Shown here in pieces: positions 10,108 through 19,444 of a DNA stretch of 28,761 bases. Source of the stretch: Tieghemiomyces parasiticus. Taxonomy: Eukaryota > Kickxellomycota > Dimargaritomycetes > Dimargaritales > Dimargaritaceae. Below the pieces are notes generated by a model. The model ran no database searches. It had not been told where the DNA came from and saw nothing but the letters and a program-made list of their open reading frames with translations. Position 1 is the first letter of the stretch. Every line of letters starts with the position of its first letter. The position numbers and the translations under genes were made by a program. The stretch covers positions 1-28,761 of the forward strand of contig JANBPT010000610.1 of NCBI GenBank assembly GCA_027575765.1, in the 5' to 3' direction.

Positions 10108-11805
10108 ATGGCCACACCGCCATCCACATCCACTAGCCTCGAGGCCCGCATCGTCCACGTTCACCGCCATGCATTTCGACCTTCCAAAGCCACTGCCACG
10201 TTCAAACCTGGACCCACATTGCCCGAATGCCCGTTCCTCTTCTTCCGCTGCCTCCAATGTGGTGGAAAGCTAGGTGGAACCGGTGCTTTAATCGCTGGCC
10301 GAGGCCAAGGGACGCCGCTCGCCCGCTGCCAACGCTGCCAGCTCGAAGTCTGGCAGCCCCGGCAGGTGACCTGTCGGTATATCGTGGTGACCACGGTCCT
10401 TTATAATGGTCGGCTGCTCGAAGGTAGGTGATAATAGGGGGGGAGTGATGCCCCGCCGTTGTGATGTTAGGTTGCCCGTTTTCATATCACTGGTAGGTAT
10501 AATGACCCTACGAAAACAGTCGTATGTGGGCGGGGCACTCTCTGTATTGTACATCTGTCAGGAAGAATTCCGGTGTGGTCCTAACGCTGTACCTCTGATC
10601 TTGCTTCTCGGAATGTAAATACCTACTTCCTGCGCTCGGGATCGGCTCATATAGCCACCCTATGGAGCCCCCAGATCGATCAAGTGCTTGGCTGCACACC
10701 GGCAGAATTGTATCGGCATTATCTAGGGCAGCACGGGACAGCTAACGCCATCCTGTTCCAGGAGACTACATACCAATTTTTACGTTCGCAGCTAGTGGGC
10801 CAAGTTTGGTCGGTGCGGTCGGGACGCCCGGCTGGTGCCGCGGCTGCGTTGAGCCGATTGGGCGCTTGCTCTGAACCGTCCGTCGATTTCATTCGGCCCC
10901 TTTATTTTACCCTCAAGCCCGTTGTGCTCAACGGAGTCCTGCAACACCTGACCCGGCACAACCTCAACTACCCGGGTCTGCACACGTGGTGGCTGGCTCA
11001 GCGGGAACCCAGAGTTGGCCGAGTCGAAGTGGGGTCATTGGAGGCGGACGAAAAGACACGAGCGGCCTGTGTCGAAGCCCTGGCATGGCGGCGGGAGACC
11101 CATTACACACTGCCCGCCGGGATGTATCGCTTCTTGCCCGACTACTCGCCATCTTCACCTGTCAAGGCCCACCCCGCCTACACGCCTCCATATCCATCTC
11201 ATGAATCGGAACAAAATCGTCCCTCACCATTGTCATCGACCCCTTACCTTGAAGCCGATCTTACCCGACTGTCGTTAGCAATCGATACCGACGCGTCAAA
11301 TCATGCCGTTTCTACACTGGCCCTCGAGTCTACCCCTGACCGGATCGATACGACACCGTCCCTGTCCATCCTGTACGAGCGCCAGCTCCTGGACGACCGG
11401 GATAACGAGGCCATCGACGAACTCTTTGACACCTTGGCCCTAGCGGAAAGGTCACCGCCGAGATCTCTTCTGATAAATGAAACCGTGGCTGATATGGCAC
11501 CGGTGTCACGCACGACTGCAAACCCCCAACCTGCAGCCGGCACGGCCGCTGACCATGTACCCAAGACCAACTTGTCGGCAGCGGCCCGAATCTTTCAGCA
11601 TGCCTATGGTCAAGCATATACCGGCAGAACCACGCCTCCAACATCCGCCCCATCGCCAGGCCAGGGCGGTGAGGCCCTAGGGGTGGCTGCGGGTTCAGGG
11701 GTATCCGACTTCGCCAGGGTCGACACGGGCCTCTACCAACAGTATGTCACGCCTAAAAGGAAGACGTTGCCCCCCAGGTTCGTGCCAAATCCCAAACCAT
11801 CGTAG
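10108..11805 (+). CDS. DDIAS-like protein with RPA70 C-terminal zinc-ribbon OB fold
   Basis: Two exons, 10108-10423 and 10655-11805, give 488 aa. The intron 10424-10654 starts GTAGGTGA, ends CATATAG and has a CTAAC branch-like site near 10580. The frame is open upstream of this acceptor, and the joined residues LLE-ATLWSPQIDQVLGCTPAEL align without gaps to the corresponding strand and helix of human DDIAS (Noxin) and of RPA70 domain C. Residues about 40-155 hold the OB fold with a zinc ribbon: Cys 48, 51, 74 and 77 (CLQC and CQRC). The remaining 330 residues are Ser/Thr/Pro-rich with no domain I recognise. In the RPA70 family this fold binds single-stranded DNA; DDIAS acts in the DNA-damage response in animals, and its role in fungi is unknown to me. 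The first ATG after an in-frame TGA was chosen as start. It converges on the MBIP gene 232 bases away. Confidence 0.75.
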
Positions 11806-12037
11806 CGTATGAACCCGTACTTTTCGCAATCGAACAGATACTTTCCCTGACCGGCGTTCCATTGTGAAATATCATCACTGGATTGAATTTTACCGACCAT
11901 CGAGTTGTGTTTAAAAGTGCTCATGAGCAAGTCACGGGGGTGTGTGTATGTTATTCAATCATCACTAGTGTACGCCACAGAAAAGGTCAATAGCGTTAGG
12001 CTGGGCTGGGGTGAAGGAGATAATTTGACAATGATAA

Positions 12038-13329
12038 CTACATAGATAAATCATCTATGATGGCGTCAGAGGACGGAGCGAAATTCTCCAAGGACCACTC
12101 AGGCAGTTCTCGTTCGAGGAGGAGCAGCCGGTCTTCCAGCGCCTTGACTCGCTCATAGACGGAAGCCCCACGGTCGGCCGCTAATACGCCAGGGGAGAGG
12201 AGGAGGGGGGGGGGTAAATGTGGAGAGGGGAGGGGGGCAGAATGAACGTATACAAGTTAGCGCCGGTTCAAACGAGGTCATTCGCAGATCGGTATAAAAT
12301 ACCAAAAAAGTATATATATATATATATATAATAAACAAAAGGTGCCGTGGCTGAAACCCACTCATCCCAGTACTTACTAAACTTAACGCCCAGGTGCTCG
12401 CGGAGGTTATCCAAGCGTTCTTCCAGGCCCGAATATGGTCGGTCCGGGCCTTCAGCCGTGGGCAAGGGTTCCGCCGGCCGCCGTACCGTCCGGGTATCAC
12501 CAGCCGTCTCCCCGCCGGCCGTAGTCTCCATGGCGGTAGTAATAGTAGTCGTCACCGACTGCATGAGCGGCCCATCCTCGTTATTAACGATTTCCTGTTT
12601 CATCTGGATCGAGCGGTTGACCCCACTCATATCGACCCGGGCGCACGACAGATGGTGCGGGTGCTGACGGTGGGTTTCTGGTCGGAAGAATTCTTGCTCG
12701 TTGCTGGCGTTGATCTCACGGCGTTTGAGAGCTCGGAAATGGTCGATACGGTCGTCAATATCCGCCGCGTCGGCGCGGACTTGGACAAGGTCGGATTCAA
12801 GGTGACGTAGGGTCGGCTGTGTGGTCGCGTCCCGGGGTTGCTGCGGCGGCTGCTGCTGCTGTTGTTGATTCGATTCGTCGGCGGCCCGCTTAGCCGGCGC
12901 AGAGTTTTGTGTCGTAGCTTTCACCTTATCGATGGCGATAGCGGCAGCGGCGGCCGAGGTGGGTGAGCTGCCAGCCGCCGGTTGCTCAGTTTGACACGGG
13001 GCAGGCTGCGTAGACGACGTGCCTAGGAAAGTGCCCAAAGCCGCCTGGAGTCGCTGGAGTTCGTCGAGCACTATAGCCTGATTCCGTCGCGTTGAAAAAG
13101 TGAGCAGCTCCACCCGGAGAGTGTCGGTGGTCTGCTGGAGTCCCAAGCGGTCCAGGAAGGTGGCTAGCGGTTCATGCCAGTCTTGAATCGTCATGGCTAG
13201 GCAATAAGCAATCGAAGTAGCAAGAGGCAGTCGGAAGGGAATGGGCGGTGTCGGGATGCTGGAGGAAGGAAATCCGGACTTTTCTAGGGTCATCGACGTG
13301 GCGGAAGGGAGCACTGCTGTAATGGACAT
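12038..13329 (-). CDS. MBIP: MBIP-like subunit of an ATAC-type histone acetyltransferase complex
   Basis: Two exons, complement 12378-13329 and 12038-12180, give 364 aa (human MBIP is 344). The intron 12181-12377 starts GTAAGTAC and ends TATTAG after a C/T-rich tract. The MBIP signature is clear: REINASNEQEFF (about 194-205), LSCARVDMSGVNRS with a following GP (218-244), GLEERLDNLREHL (301-313), then across the splice VYERVKALEDRLLLLE, matching human IYQRIKKLEDKILELE with identical spacing. The C-terminus is a coiled coil ending in acidic DAIIDDLSM. The middle (about 105-170) is low-complexity with a six-Gln run. MBIP is known as a structural ATAC subunit and a MAP3K12 binder in animals; a chromatin role here is inference. 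Starts at residue 13 (ATG ending 13293) or 46 (13194, before TIQDWHEPLATFLDRLGL) are possible, and a TATA-like element only 30 bases above the first ATG favours one of them. Confidence 0.85.
12311..12330. repeat. (TA)10 microsatellite in the MBIP intron
   Basis: Ten TA units inside the single MBIP intron. If the intron is retained they encode alternating Tyr and Ile before a stop at 12268. Confidence 0.95.
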
Positions 13330-14251
13330 GGAGTCGTGGGGCGACTGGGTCTGTGGTGTATAAAAGTCCAGTACATTGTGGGGGGTTTTTTTTTTTGGTC
13401 GTGTGTCTTTGGAACTATCCCCCCCCTTTGACCAGGGTCTTAATCACGCAGGTCTCTAGAAGCAGCGTTGGAAGTATTTACCTTTTCCCGCTGTGACGCT
13501 TCGCACCAGCACAGGGCATAGTATCAGTATATTTTTGTCATCTGGATGTATGGGATTCTTGGTTATTCAACAATACTTTAGTCCCTTCACTTCTAGCGTA
13601 AAGCAGCGTTTCAGCGAGCATAGCCTCCCCCCATTGGTGCCTTTAGGTACCCGTCCGCCAGGACCAGGGCAGATGGCTACGGGCCAGCATTGTATGGTCC
13701 GATATGCACAGTCATATTTGACTGGATATCGCTAACTCGATTCCGGGTGGCGTGATTTCTAACTAAACAGGTTAAGGTGTGCCTCTATACTTGAATCCAA
13801 TCTGTGTAGACCTGATTGTGTTCATTAAAGGCGGTGGCTTACAGGTAATAGAGGTGGCAGGCCTTCTAGCTGACCATCCTGGGCCCCGTCTCCCTCTGTC
13901 TCTCAGATGCAAGGCGCCATATGCGTAACTGCGCGATATCTGCCTTGGGGCCCGTTTGCTTAGCGGCCTCCTTCATACCCTTTTTCCACATATTCATTGC
14001 TACCTCGTAAAAGGGCAGTCCTCCCTGGGTTGGCTGCTGTCACCGCACGGCTACACTCTGCTTGACCCAATACGCGATCGCCTGTTCTATTCCAAACGCG
14101 TCTTGCCCTCTGGCGGCAATGACCTGTTGAAGTGGCTACTTTCCCCTACCCATAAGCCGAAACCATTGCGATTTCCTTTTGCAACCCGTCCTTAGTGGCC
14201 CCGAACCTATTGATTCCCCTCCACTCCCTCCCCCCTCCGCCGCCAGCTCTT
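13330..14251. other. Divergent intergenic region between MBIP and ALE1
   Basis: About 920 bases between two genes transcribed away from each other, so it should hold both promoters. A T9-10 run lies near 13385-13396. The last 45 bases before the ALE1 start are C/T-rich. No reading frame here resembles a protein I know. Confidence 0.55.
13359..13366 (-). promoter_or_regulatory. TATA-like element above the MBIP gene
   Basis: TATAAAAG on the plus strand, CTTTTATA in the MBIP sense, 30 bases upstream of the first in-frame ATG. It reads as a better TATA box toward the plus strand, where no gene starts nearby, so its use by MBIP is uncertain. Confidence 0.25.
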
Positions 14252-15799
14252 ATGCTCGCACCCTTCTTCCAGTCGCTCTCCAACCGGTACCTGGGCGGTC
14301 TCCCGGCCGACCGGGTCCAGGTCATGGCTTGCCTCCTTCTGGCGTATCCGCTCGCCCACGGCTTCCGCCGGCTTCCTGTAGACCGCCCGGCACTCAAGCA
14401 CACCTTCTCACTCGCCGCCACGGCCTTCCTTTTCCTGGTGGTTCAGGGCCAATGGATCGGCATGGTGCACATTTTGGCTAGCACGCTGGCCACCTACGGC
14501 CTCGTGTCCACCATCGGGTCAAGCGTGTGGGGGCCCCGGGCTGTGTTTATCCTGACCATGGCCCACTTGTCCTTGACCCACATTCACCGGCTGGGATACG
14601 ACATCGATAACCCGCCACTGGACCACTCGGGCGCCCAAATGATGCTGGTGATCAAGTTGACGTCATTTGCGTATAGCGTCTACGACGGGCATTGTTTGGC
14701 CCGGGAACGGCGGGAGAACGGTGCTGCAACGGAGCAGAAGGCAGTCCAACCATCAGAGCTGTCAGCGCGCCAGCGGAGCCGGGCGGTCCTGCCGGGTGAG
14801 TGGCCGTCACTCTTGGAGTTTGGTGGATACGTGTTCTTCTTTGGCAGCTTCTTTGTCGGCCCGGCCTTCGAGTTTGCCGACTACCGAGAATTCATCAGCC
14901 TCCGTGTCTTCCAGCCCGCCGGTGCCCAGGGTAACCCTGCTGAGCCGCCGGTTATTCCGGACAGCCGGCCGGCTGCGTACCGCAAGCTACTAAGTGGCCT
15001 TCTACCGCTGCTAGGCGTGCTGTTCTTGGCTCCGCAGTTCCCGGCGCGCCGCCTCCTCAGCGCCCAATATGCTGCCCTGGGCCTCCCCACGCGGATTGGC
15101 TACATACTCGCCACCTGCTTCGCGACCCGCCTTCCGTTCTATGTGGCCTGGCTGACCGCCGAGGGCAGTTGCATCCTGGCTGGACTGGGATTCAAAGGTT
15201 ACATCGAGGGATCCGCCGCAGATGTGGGCAAGGTGCGCGGGTGGAACGCCCTTACCAACGTGCATCCGTTGCGTTACGAAACCGCCCAGAACATAAAGGA
15301 ACTGCTGGACGCTTGGAATCTGGCCACCAACCGCTGGCTCAAGAACTACGTATACCTGCGGCTTACTCCGCCGGGTACCAAACCTACGCTGGCGACCACC
15401 TTGGCCACGTTTCTGGTGTCAGCGCTGTGGCACGGGTTTTTCCCGGGGTATTATCTATCATTCATCACCGTAGCCGTCATGGCTAGCGTGGCGCGTACCC
15501 TACGCCGCTCACTTCGCCCTATTTTCGTGCGGCCGGACGGCAGTAGTGTCACTAGCGGTCGGCGTCGGGCCTACGACATCGCCGGCTGGGCCATCACCAC
15601 ATTTTCCGTCCACTACGCAGTCACTCCATTTGTGCTGCTGTACTGGCACGAGAGTCTATACGTCTGGCGGGTCAACTACTATCTAGGTCACGTCGGCCTG
15701 GTGATCTTCATCCTGTTCTTTCAACTGGGTGGCGGGCGCTGGCTGCGGCAGTTCCACTATGGCGCGCCTGAGATGGCCACCAAGCCGCACCAAGCCTAA
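14252..15799 (+). CDS. ALE1: ALE1-type MBOAT lysophospholipid acyltransferase
   Basis: A single exon of 515 codons. The frame is open about 90 bases further upstream but has only GTG there; ATG 14252 gives the usual short N-terminus before the first membrane helix. This polytopic ER enzyme transfers acyl groups from acyl-CoA to lysophospholipids (Lands cycle). Family marks are DHSGAQMMLVIKLTSFAYSVYDG-type sequence from about residue 124, the GGYVFFFGSFFVGPAFEF segment, WNLATNRWLKNYVYLR with the conserved Asn 356, and SALWHGFFPGYY with the catalytic-type His 394. Hydrophobic stretches fit eight or more membrane spans. The last residues (HQA) do not form a clear KKxx retrieval signal. Yeast Ale1 is longer (619 aa), mainly in its C-terminal tail. 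GWT1 follows on the same strand after 498 bases. The GUP1 branch of MBOAT is less likely because the motifs fit the ALE1/MBOAT1-2-5 branch. Confidence 0.95.
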   Translation: MLAPFFQSLSNRYLGGLPADRVQVMACLLLAYPLAHGFRRLPVDRPALKHTFSLAATAFLFLVVQGQWIGMVHILASTLATYGLVSTIGSSVWGPRAVFILTMAHLSLTHIHRLGYDIDNPPLDHSGAQMMLVIKLTSFAYSVYDGHCLARERRENGAATEQKAVQPSELSARQRSRAVLPGEWPSLLEFGGYVFFFGSFFVGPAFEFADYREFISLRVFQPAGAQGNPAEPPVIPDSRPAAYRKLLSGLLPLLGVLFLAPQFPARRLLSAQYAALGLPTRIGYILATCFATRLPFYVAWLTAEGSCILAGLGFKGYIEGSAADVGKVRGWNALTNVHPLRYETAQNIKELLDAWNLATNRWLKNYVYLRLTPPGTKPTLATTLATFLVSALWHGFFPGYYLSFITVAVMASVARTLRRSLRPIFVRPDGSSVTSGRRRAYDIAGWAITTFSVHYAVTPFVLLYWHESLYVWRVNYYLGHVGLVIFILFFQLGGGRWLRQFHYGAPEMATKPHQA

Positions 15800-15914
15800 G
15801 CAACTAAAACTATGGAGAGTCAGTCGGGGAAAGTTGTCTTTTGTTTCCTACCACAGCCCTATCTCCGATGATTACCATTTTCATTGCGATTAGTTACGTT
15901 TAGAGCTTAACTGG

Positions 15915-15931
15915 GTAATTAAATATATATA
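15915..15931 (+). terminator. Likely ALE1 polyadenylation region
   Basis: An A/T-rich element with AATTAAATATATATAA, about 115 bases past the ALE1 stop. It resembles fungal efficiency and positioning elements; no cleavage site can be fixed. Confidence 0.35.
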
Positions 15932-16129
15932 ACGTGTAATGTTTTGGTATGGTGGAGTAGGGTGAGAGGGTTGGGAAACGATCAATACATATTACGTATT
16001 TGACCTCTGAAACTAACGGTCAGTGACAGTAATGAGCAATCGAAGCGATCATAACTCCATCCAGTCCCTCATCACTGCCATGGTGAGGCGATCCCCACAG
16101 TTTGGCACCCTGTTCACATTCGCAGCGCC

Positions 16130-16136
16130 TATATAA
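16130..16136 (+). promoter_or_regulatory. TATA box of GWT1
   Basis: TATATAA in the sense orientation, 162 bases upstream of the GWT1 ATG, followed by C/T-rich leader sequence. Position and orientation suit a core promoter. Confidence 0.45.
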
Positions 16137-16297
16137 TCCTCCCTCCTAAGCATTCCATTCCTTTCGGGTGGCTCCGTAACGGCCCACCCTTAAAAATAGC
16201 CTTACCACGTTGCCTGTGAGTTTCGCCATTGTCACCCGCCTCTTTCTAACTCCACCGTACTACACCCCAAGAGACGTTGCCCATTCCCGGTTCCACC

Positions 16298-17896
16298 ATG
16301 GATGATTTCTACGAATACAAGGCGGCCAAGGAGGAGTGGGTCACGGGCCATTCCGGCTCCAGCATCTACGAGGTGGCCTGGGTCAACATTGTGTGCCTGG
16401 TAAGTTCTTCGAAGCCCAATCCCACCCGGAGGCGCGTCGGAGCTTCAATGGCAAGCTGGTACTGCAGTGTTTGCCATTCGCGAACCCCAACCCCCAGACG
16501 GAGGAACTGGAGCTAACTCGCCCTCAACCCTTGATTACTCACCCGCCCCCCCCCGAATCCTGGTGCCCGTGGACAGGTCGGCTACTGGCTCTGGCTCACG
16601 GCCAAGACCTTCTTTGAGCAGGGCCAGGCCCCTCGGACCGAAACCAAATCGGTAGGGGCTTTCCTAGTCACTTATTTCCTCTTCTGCGTGCCTATGACAC
16701 TGTCGTGCGTGGCCATCCCCTACCGCTGGGCTATGATGGCCGGGATGACCCTGATAGGGTTCTACTTTTTCGTCAACATCCGTCCCGTACCAACTCCGAA
16801 ACATCCCGCCGGGGTCGACAACTCTCAGGCCAAGGCGCACGCGACGGCCGGAGCCGGGGAACGTCGTGCCTACATCTCGGTGTACCGCGCGGTTCTCATG
16901 ATCCTTACCTGCGTATCCATCCTGGCTGTGGACTTTTCGATCTTCCCGCGGTCGTACGCCAAGGTCGAAACCTTTGGCAGTTCTCTCATGGACATTGGTG
17001 TGGGCTCGTTCGTCTTCTCCGCCGGCCTGGTCAGCGCCCGGGCCTACCTACCGACGATTCAGCGCCGTGACCCGACCCCAACCCTGCGTACCCAGCTACT
17101 GGCGGCCCTACGATCCAGCCTCTACCTGTTCCTCCTAGGGTTCGGCCGGCTCTTGACCGTGAAGGGTTCCGCGTACCAGGAGCACGTCACCGAGTACGGC
17201 GTGCACTGGAACTTCTTTTTCACCCTGGGCCTCCTCCCGATCCCCATCTGCCTTGTCCAGGCCCTCCTGCCGTATCCGGCCGTCACCTCCACCCTGCTGG
17301 CTGTAGGATACCAGCTGGCCCTGACCTACGGCGGCCTCCAGGACTACATCATGCATGCCCCGCGTACCGACCTGATCAGCATGAACCGCGAGGGTCTGTT
17401 GGGGTTCATTGGATACCTGTCCCTATCCCTAGGGTCCCTGGCCGTGGGCAAACTTATGTTTGCCGACCTGCGCACTTGGTCCGACAACACCCGCCAGCTC
17501 GGCCGCCTTATCATGCATTCCCTTGCCCTGTGGGCCCTGTTCTGCATCCTATACTACGGGTTCGGGATGGACATTTCCCGCCGCCTGGTCAACCTGCCTT
17601 ACATTCTGTGGACCGCCTCGTTCAACCTGTCGTACGTGACGGGGTTCTACATCCTGGAATACGTCGTGCATTGGAAACGCGGCGCTGCCACCGTCCCTGA
17701 GCACGACCCCAACACCCCCTGGGGCCTGGCGGCGTTCAACCGCTACGGCCTGACCTGCTTCCTGGTCGCCAACATCATGACGGGTATCATTAACATGTCG
17801 ATGCGTACGCTGTACACGCCCGCCGTAACCAGTCTCGGAATCCTGCTCGCGCACATTGCCATCGTTCAGCTTTACACGGCCGTTCGGGCCAGTTAA
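16298..17896 (+). CDS. GWT1: GWT1/PIG-W GPI-anchor inositol acyltransferase
   Basis: Two exons, 16298-16399 and 16577-17896, give 473 aa (yeast Gwt1 is 490). The intron (177 bases, phase 0) starts GTAAGTTC and ends GGACAG. The ATG lies in a good context (CCACCATGG). The enzyme uses acyl-CoA to acylate inositol of GlcN-PI in the ER, an early step of GPI-anchor synthesis, and is the target of the manogepix class of antifungals. Evidence: the N-terminal WVTGHSGSSIYEV motif, the block from about 150 with ILAVDFSIFPRSYAKVETFG, SLMDIGVGSFVFSAGLVSAR (170-189), and about 12-13 hydrophobic spans across the whole length. The segment VGYWLWLTAKTFFEQG begins exon 2 and continues the first membrane region, which supports the splice. 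GPI-anchored cell-wall proteins depend on this step. A near-perfect hairpin spans the stop codon. Confidence 0.95.
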
Positions 17897-17912
17897 AAGC
17901 CGGCCGGAACGG
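17880..17912 (+). repeat. Hairpin spanning the GWT1 stop codon
   Basis: CCGTTCGGGCC (17880-17890) pairs with GGCCGGAACGG (17902-17912) with one mismatch in eleven, leaving an 11-base loop that holds the TAA stop (17894-17896). The stem is GC-rich and would be stable in RNA. Confidence 0.65.
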
Positions 17913-19444
17913 GAACCCGTCCCAACATTAAATAGGCAACCGATTTTGGTACATAAACAATGAAGTTTCGAGTATATGGAAAGGAGCGGTGTCTTGAGAA
18001 AGGGTGCGTGTATGCTCTGCAAACGTCATAGAGGGAAGGCGGGGGGGGGCAGTGCAACTGCGGTCTGGAATAACTTAATCCATGCCACTTGGGGCCCAGC
18101 GAAGAGCAGTACCCTGAATGTTGGTACAGCAGAGGCCGGCGCAGCCCGCATTCAGCCGTGGTTTACCCCAACAATCCTTCCTCTCTGACGCCCTGGCCTT
18201 TTTCCCACCCTGTTCCCGATGGCCCAGTGGCGATACACGGCAGTCGGCGTCCGCTCGCTGACCCTGAAGCCTGCTGCCTGCGGTGCCAGCAGGATCACCT
18301 CTGCCCACAAGTCAAGCTGTCCCTTGGTCTCATTCCGCCCTGCTCAGTTCGTGGCTTCTCCGCTTGGTTTGCATTCGCATGTTTTCTAGTATTGGCCCGC
18401 GGTCGTTGGCCCACAAGTGACTTCCGGACCCTACTCTCCTGGATGCGCCCATTCCTCCTCCTCCCTGCATCCCCCTCCCCCATTAGCTCCTTTGTCGCGC
18501 CGGGTACTTCCCCCACGCCTAGCGGTTTCCAGCGCATACTAGCGAATTCCCTCACCTCTCGTCCTACTTGCTAGCAGCAACTGTACTACCCCTCACACAA
18601 GTAGCGTCCTGCGCAAGCGTAGCCCCGTAACCGCCAAGCCCACCCGGCCTCTACCATCGACCAGCGCCTATCCTTTGGTAAGTCCGGCGCACCACGCGCC
18701 GCTGCGTGTGCCGCTCTAGGCCGTCCTTTTTCCAAGTCCGCTTCTTCGGCCCTCCACCTGATATTTCGTCACCGCGTTCGTCCCACCGCCAGTAATACGC
18801 CTTCCCACTCAACTGCAACCGCAGTGGCCTTTCTCCCCACCTCCTACCTCTCGCTTCCCCTCCCCACTGTCCTATTGCGGGCCAGCCCGCCCGGGTTACG
18901 TCTCCTGTCATCCTCCACTCTCACCCTTACGGCCCATGTCGCCTGGTTTCGTGACCTTGCTCACGCCCACCCTTCTTTCCTCCTGCTCCTATCCGTTGAC
19001 GTGCTAAAGACAGCCAGGCCTATTCCCCCCGTCCACCTTCAGGTCTGCCTACGCCCTGCGCTCGCGCATACACCCACCACCTCTCCCACCCTTTGTCCCG
19101 TCTCCATCCACATCGTATTGACCCCTTTCCCCACCCTCGGCTCCTTTCCATACTCTCGTGTTCGACCCTGGGTCTTCCGCGTACATTCCGACGCTTGTCC
19201 ATTATTCCCTCCTCCTCCAACGCTCCTGACCCTTTCGTTGGCAATCCCGACCGCGTCTCCATTTCAGCATCTCCTAACCGACGCCCTCTCCTCTAAATAC
19301 TCTCACCACCCGCATACACTTGCCGGCCCCCCCACCTCCGCCCACGCCCGCCCACCCTGCCTCTTTCAGAGCCGCCGGCCCCTCTTCCCTCTTACCTGCC
19401 TTACCTTCGCACACTCTCAGCGATCGTTCCAAGTCTGTACCAGC
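17897..19444. other. GWT1 3' flank and pyrimidine-rich VAC8 upstream region
   Basis: About 1.5 kb. From about 18280 to 19430 the plus strand is markedly C/T-rich, and stop codons are scarce for that reason, giving a 245-codon frame at 18824-19561 and others with proline/serine/leucine-rich, family-less translations. I read this as the VAC8 promoter and leader. No TATA box was seen close to the VAC8 start. Confidence 0.55.
17927..17934 (+). terminator. Likely GWT1 polyadenylation element
   Basis: ATTAAATA, 31 bases after the GWT1 stop, resembles an A-rich positioning element. Confidence 0.3.

Larger units (their letters stand above)
15800..16297. other. ALE1 3' flank and GWT1 promoter
   Basis: The first part is AT-rich (TAATTAAATATATATAA at 15915-15931) and fits an ALE1 polyadenylation region. 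The second half becomes C/T-rich toward the GWT1 start and has a TATA box at 16130. No gene is seen. Confidence 0.55.

Noticed and set aside
10675..10685. Alternative acceptors (CCCCCAG or ATCAAG) for exon 2 of the DDIAS-like gene
   Set aside because: The first is out of phase with the donor. The second would delete a conserved OB-fold strand (ATLWSPQIDQ) that aligns with DDIAS and RPA70.
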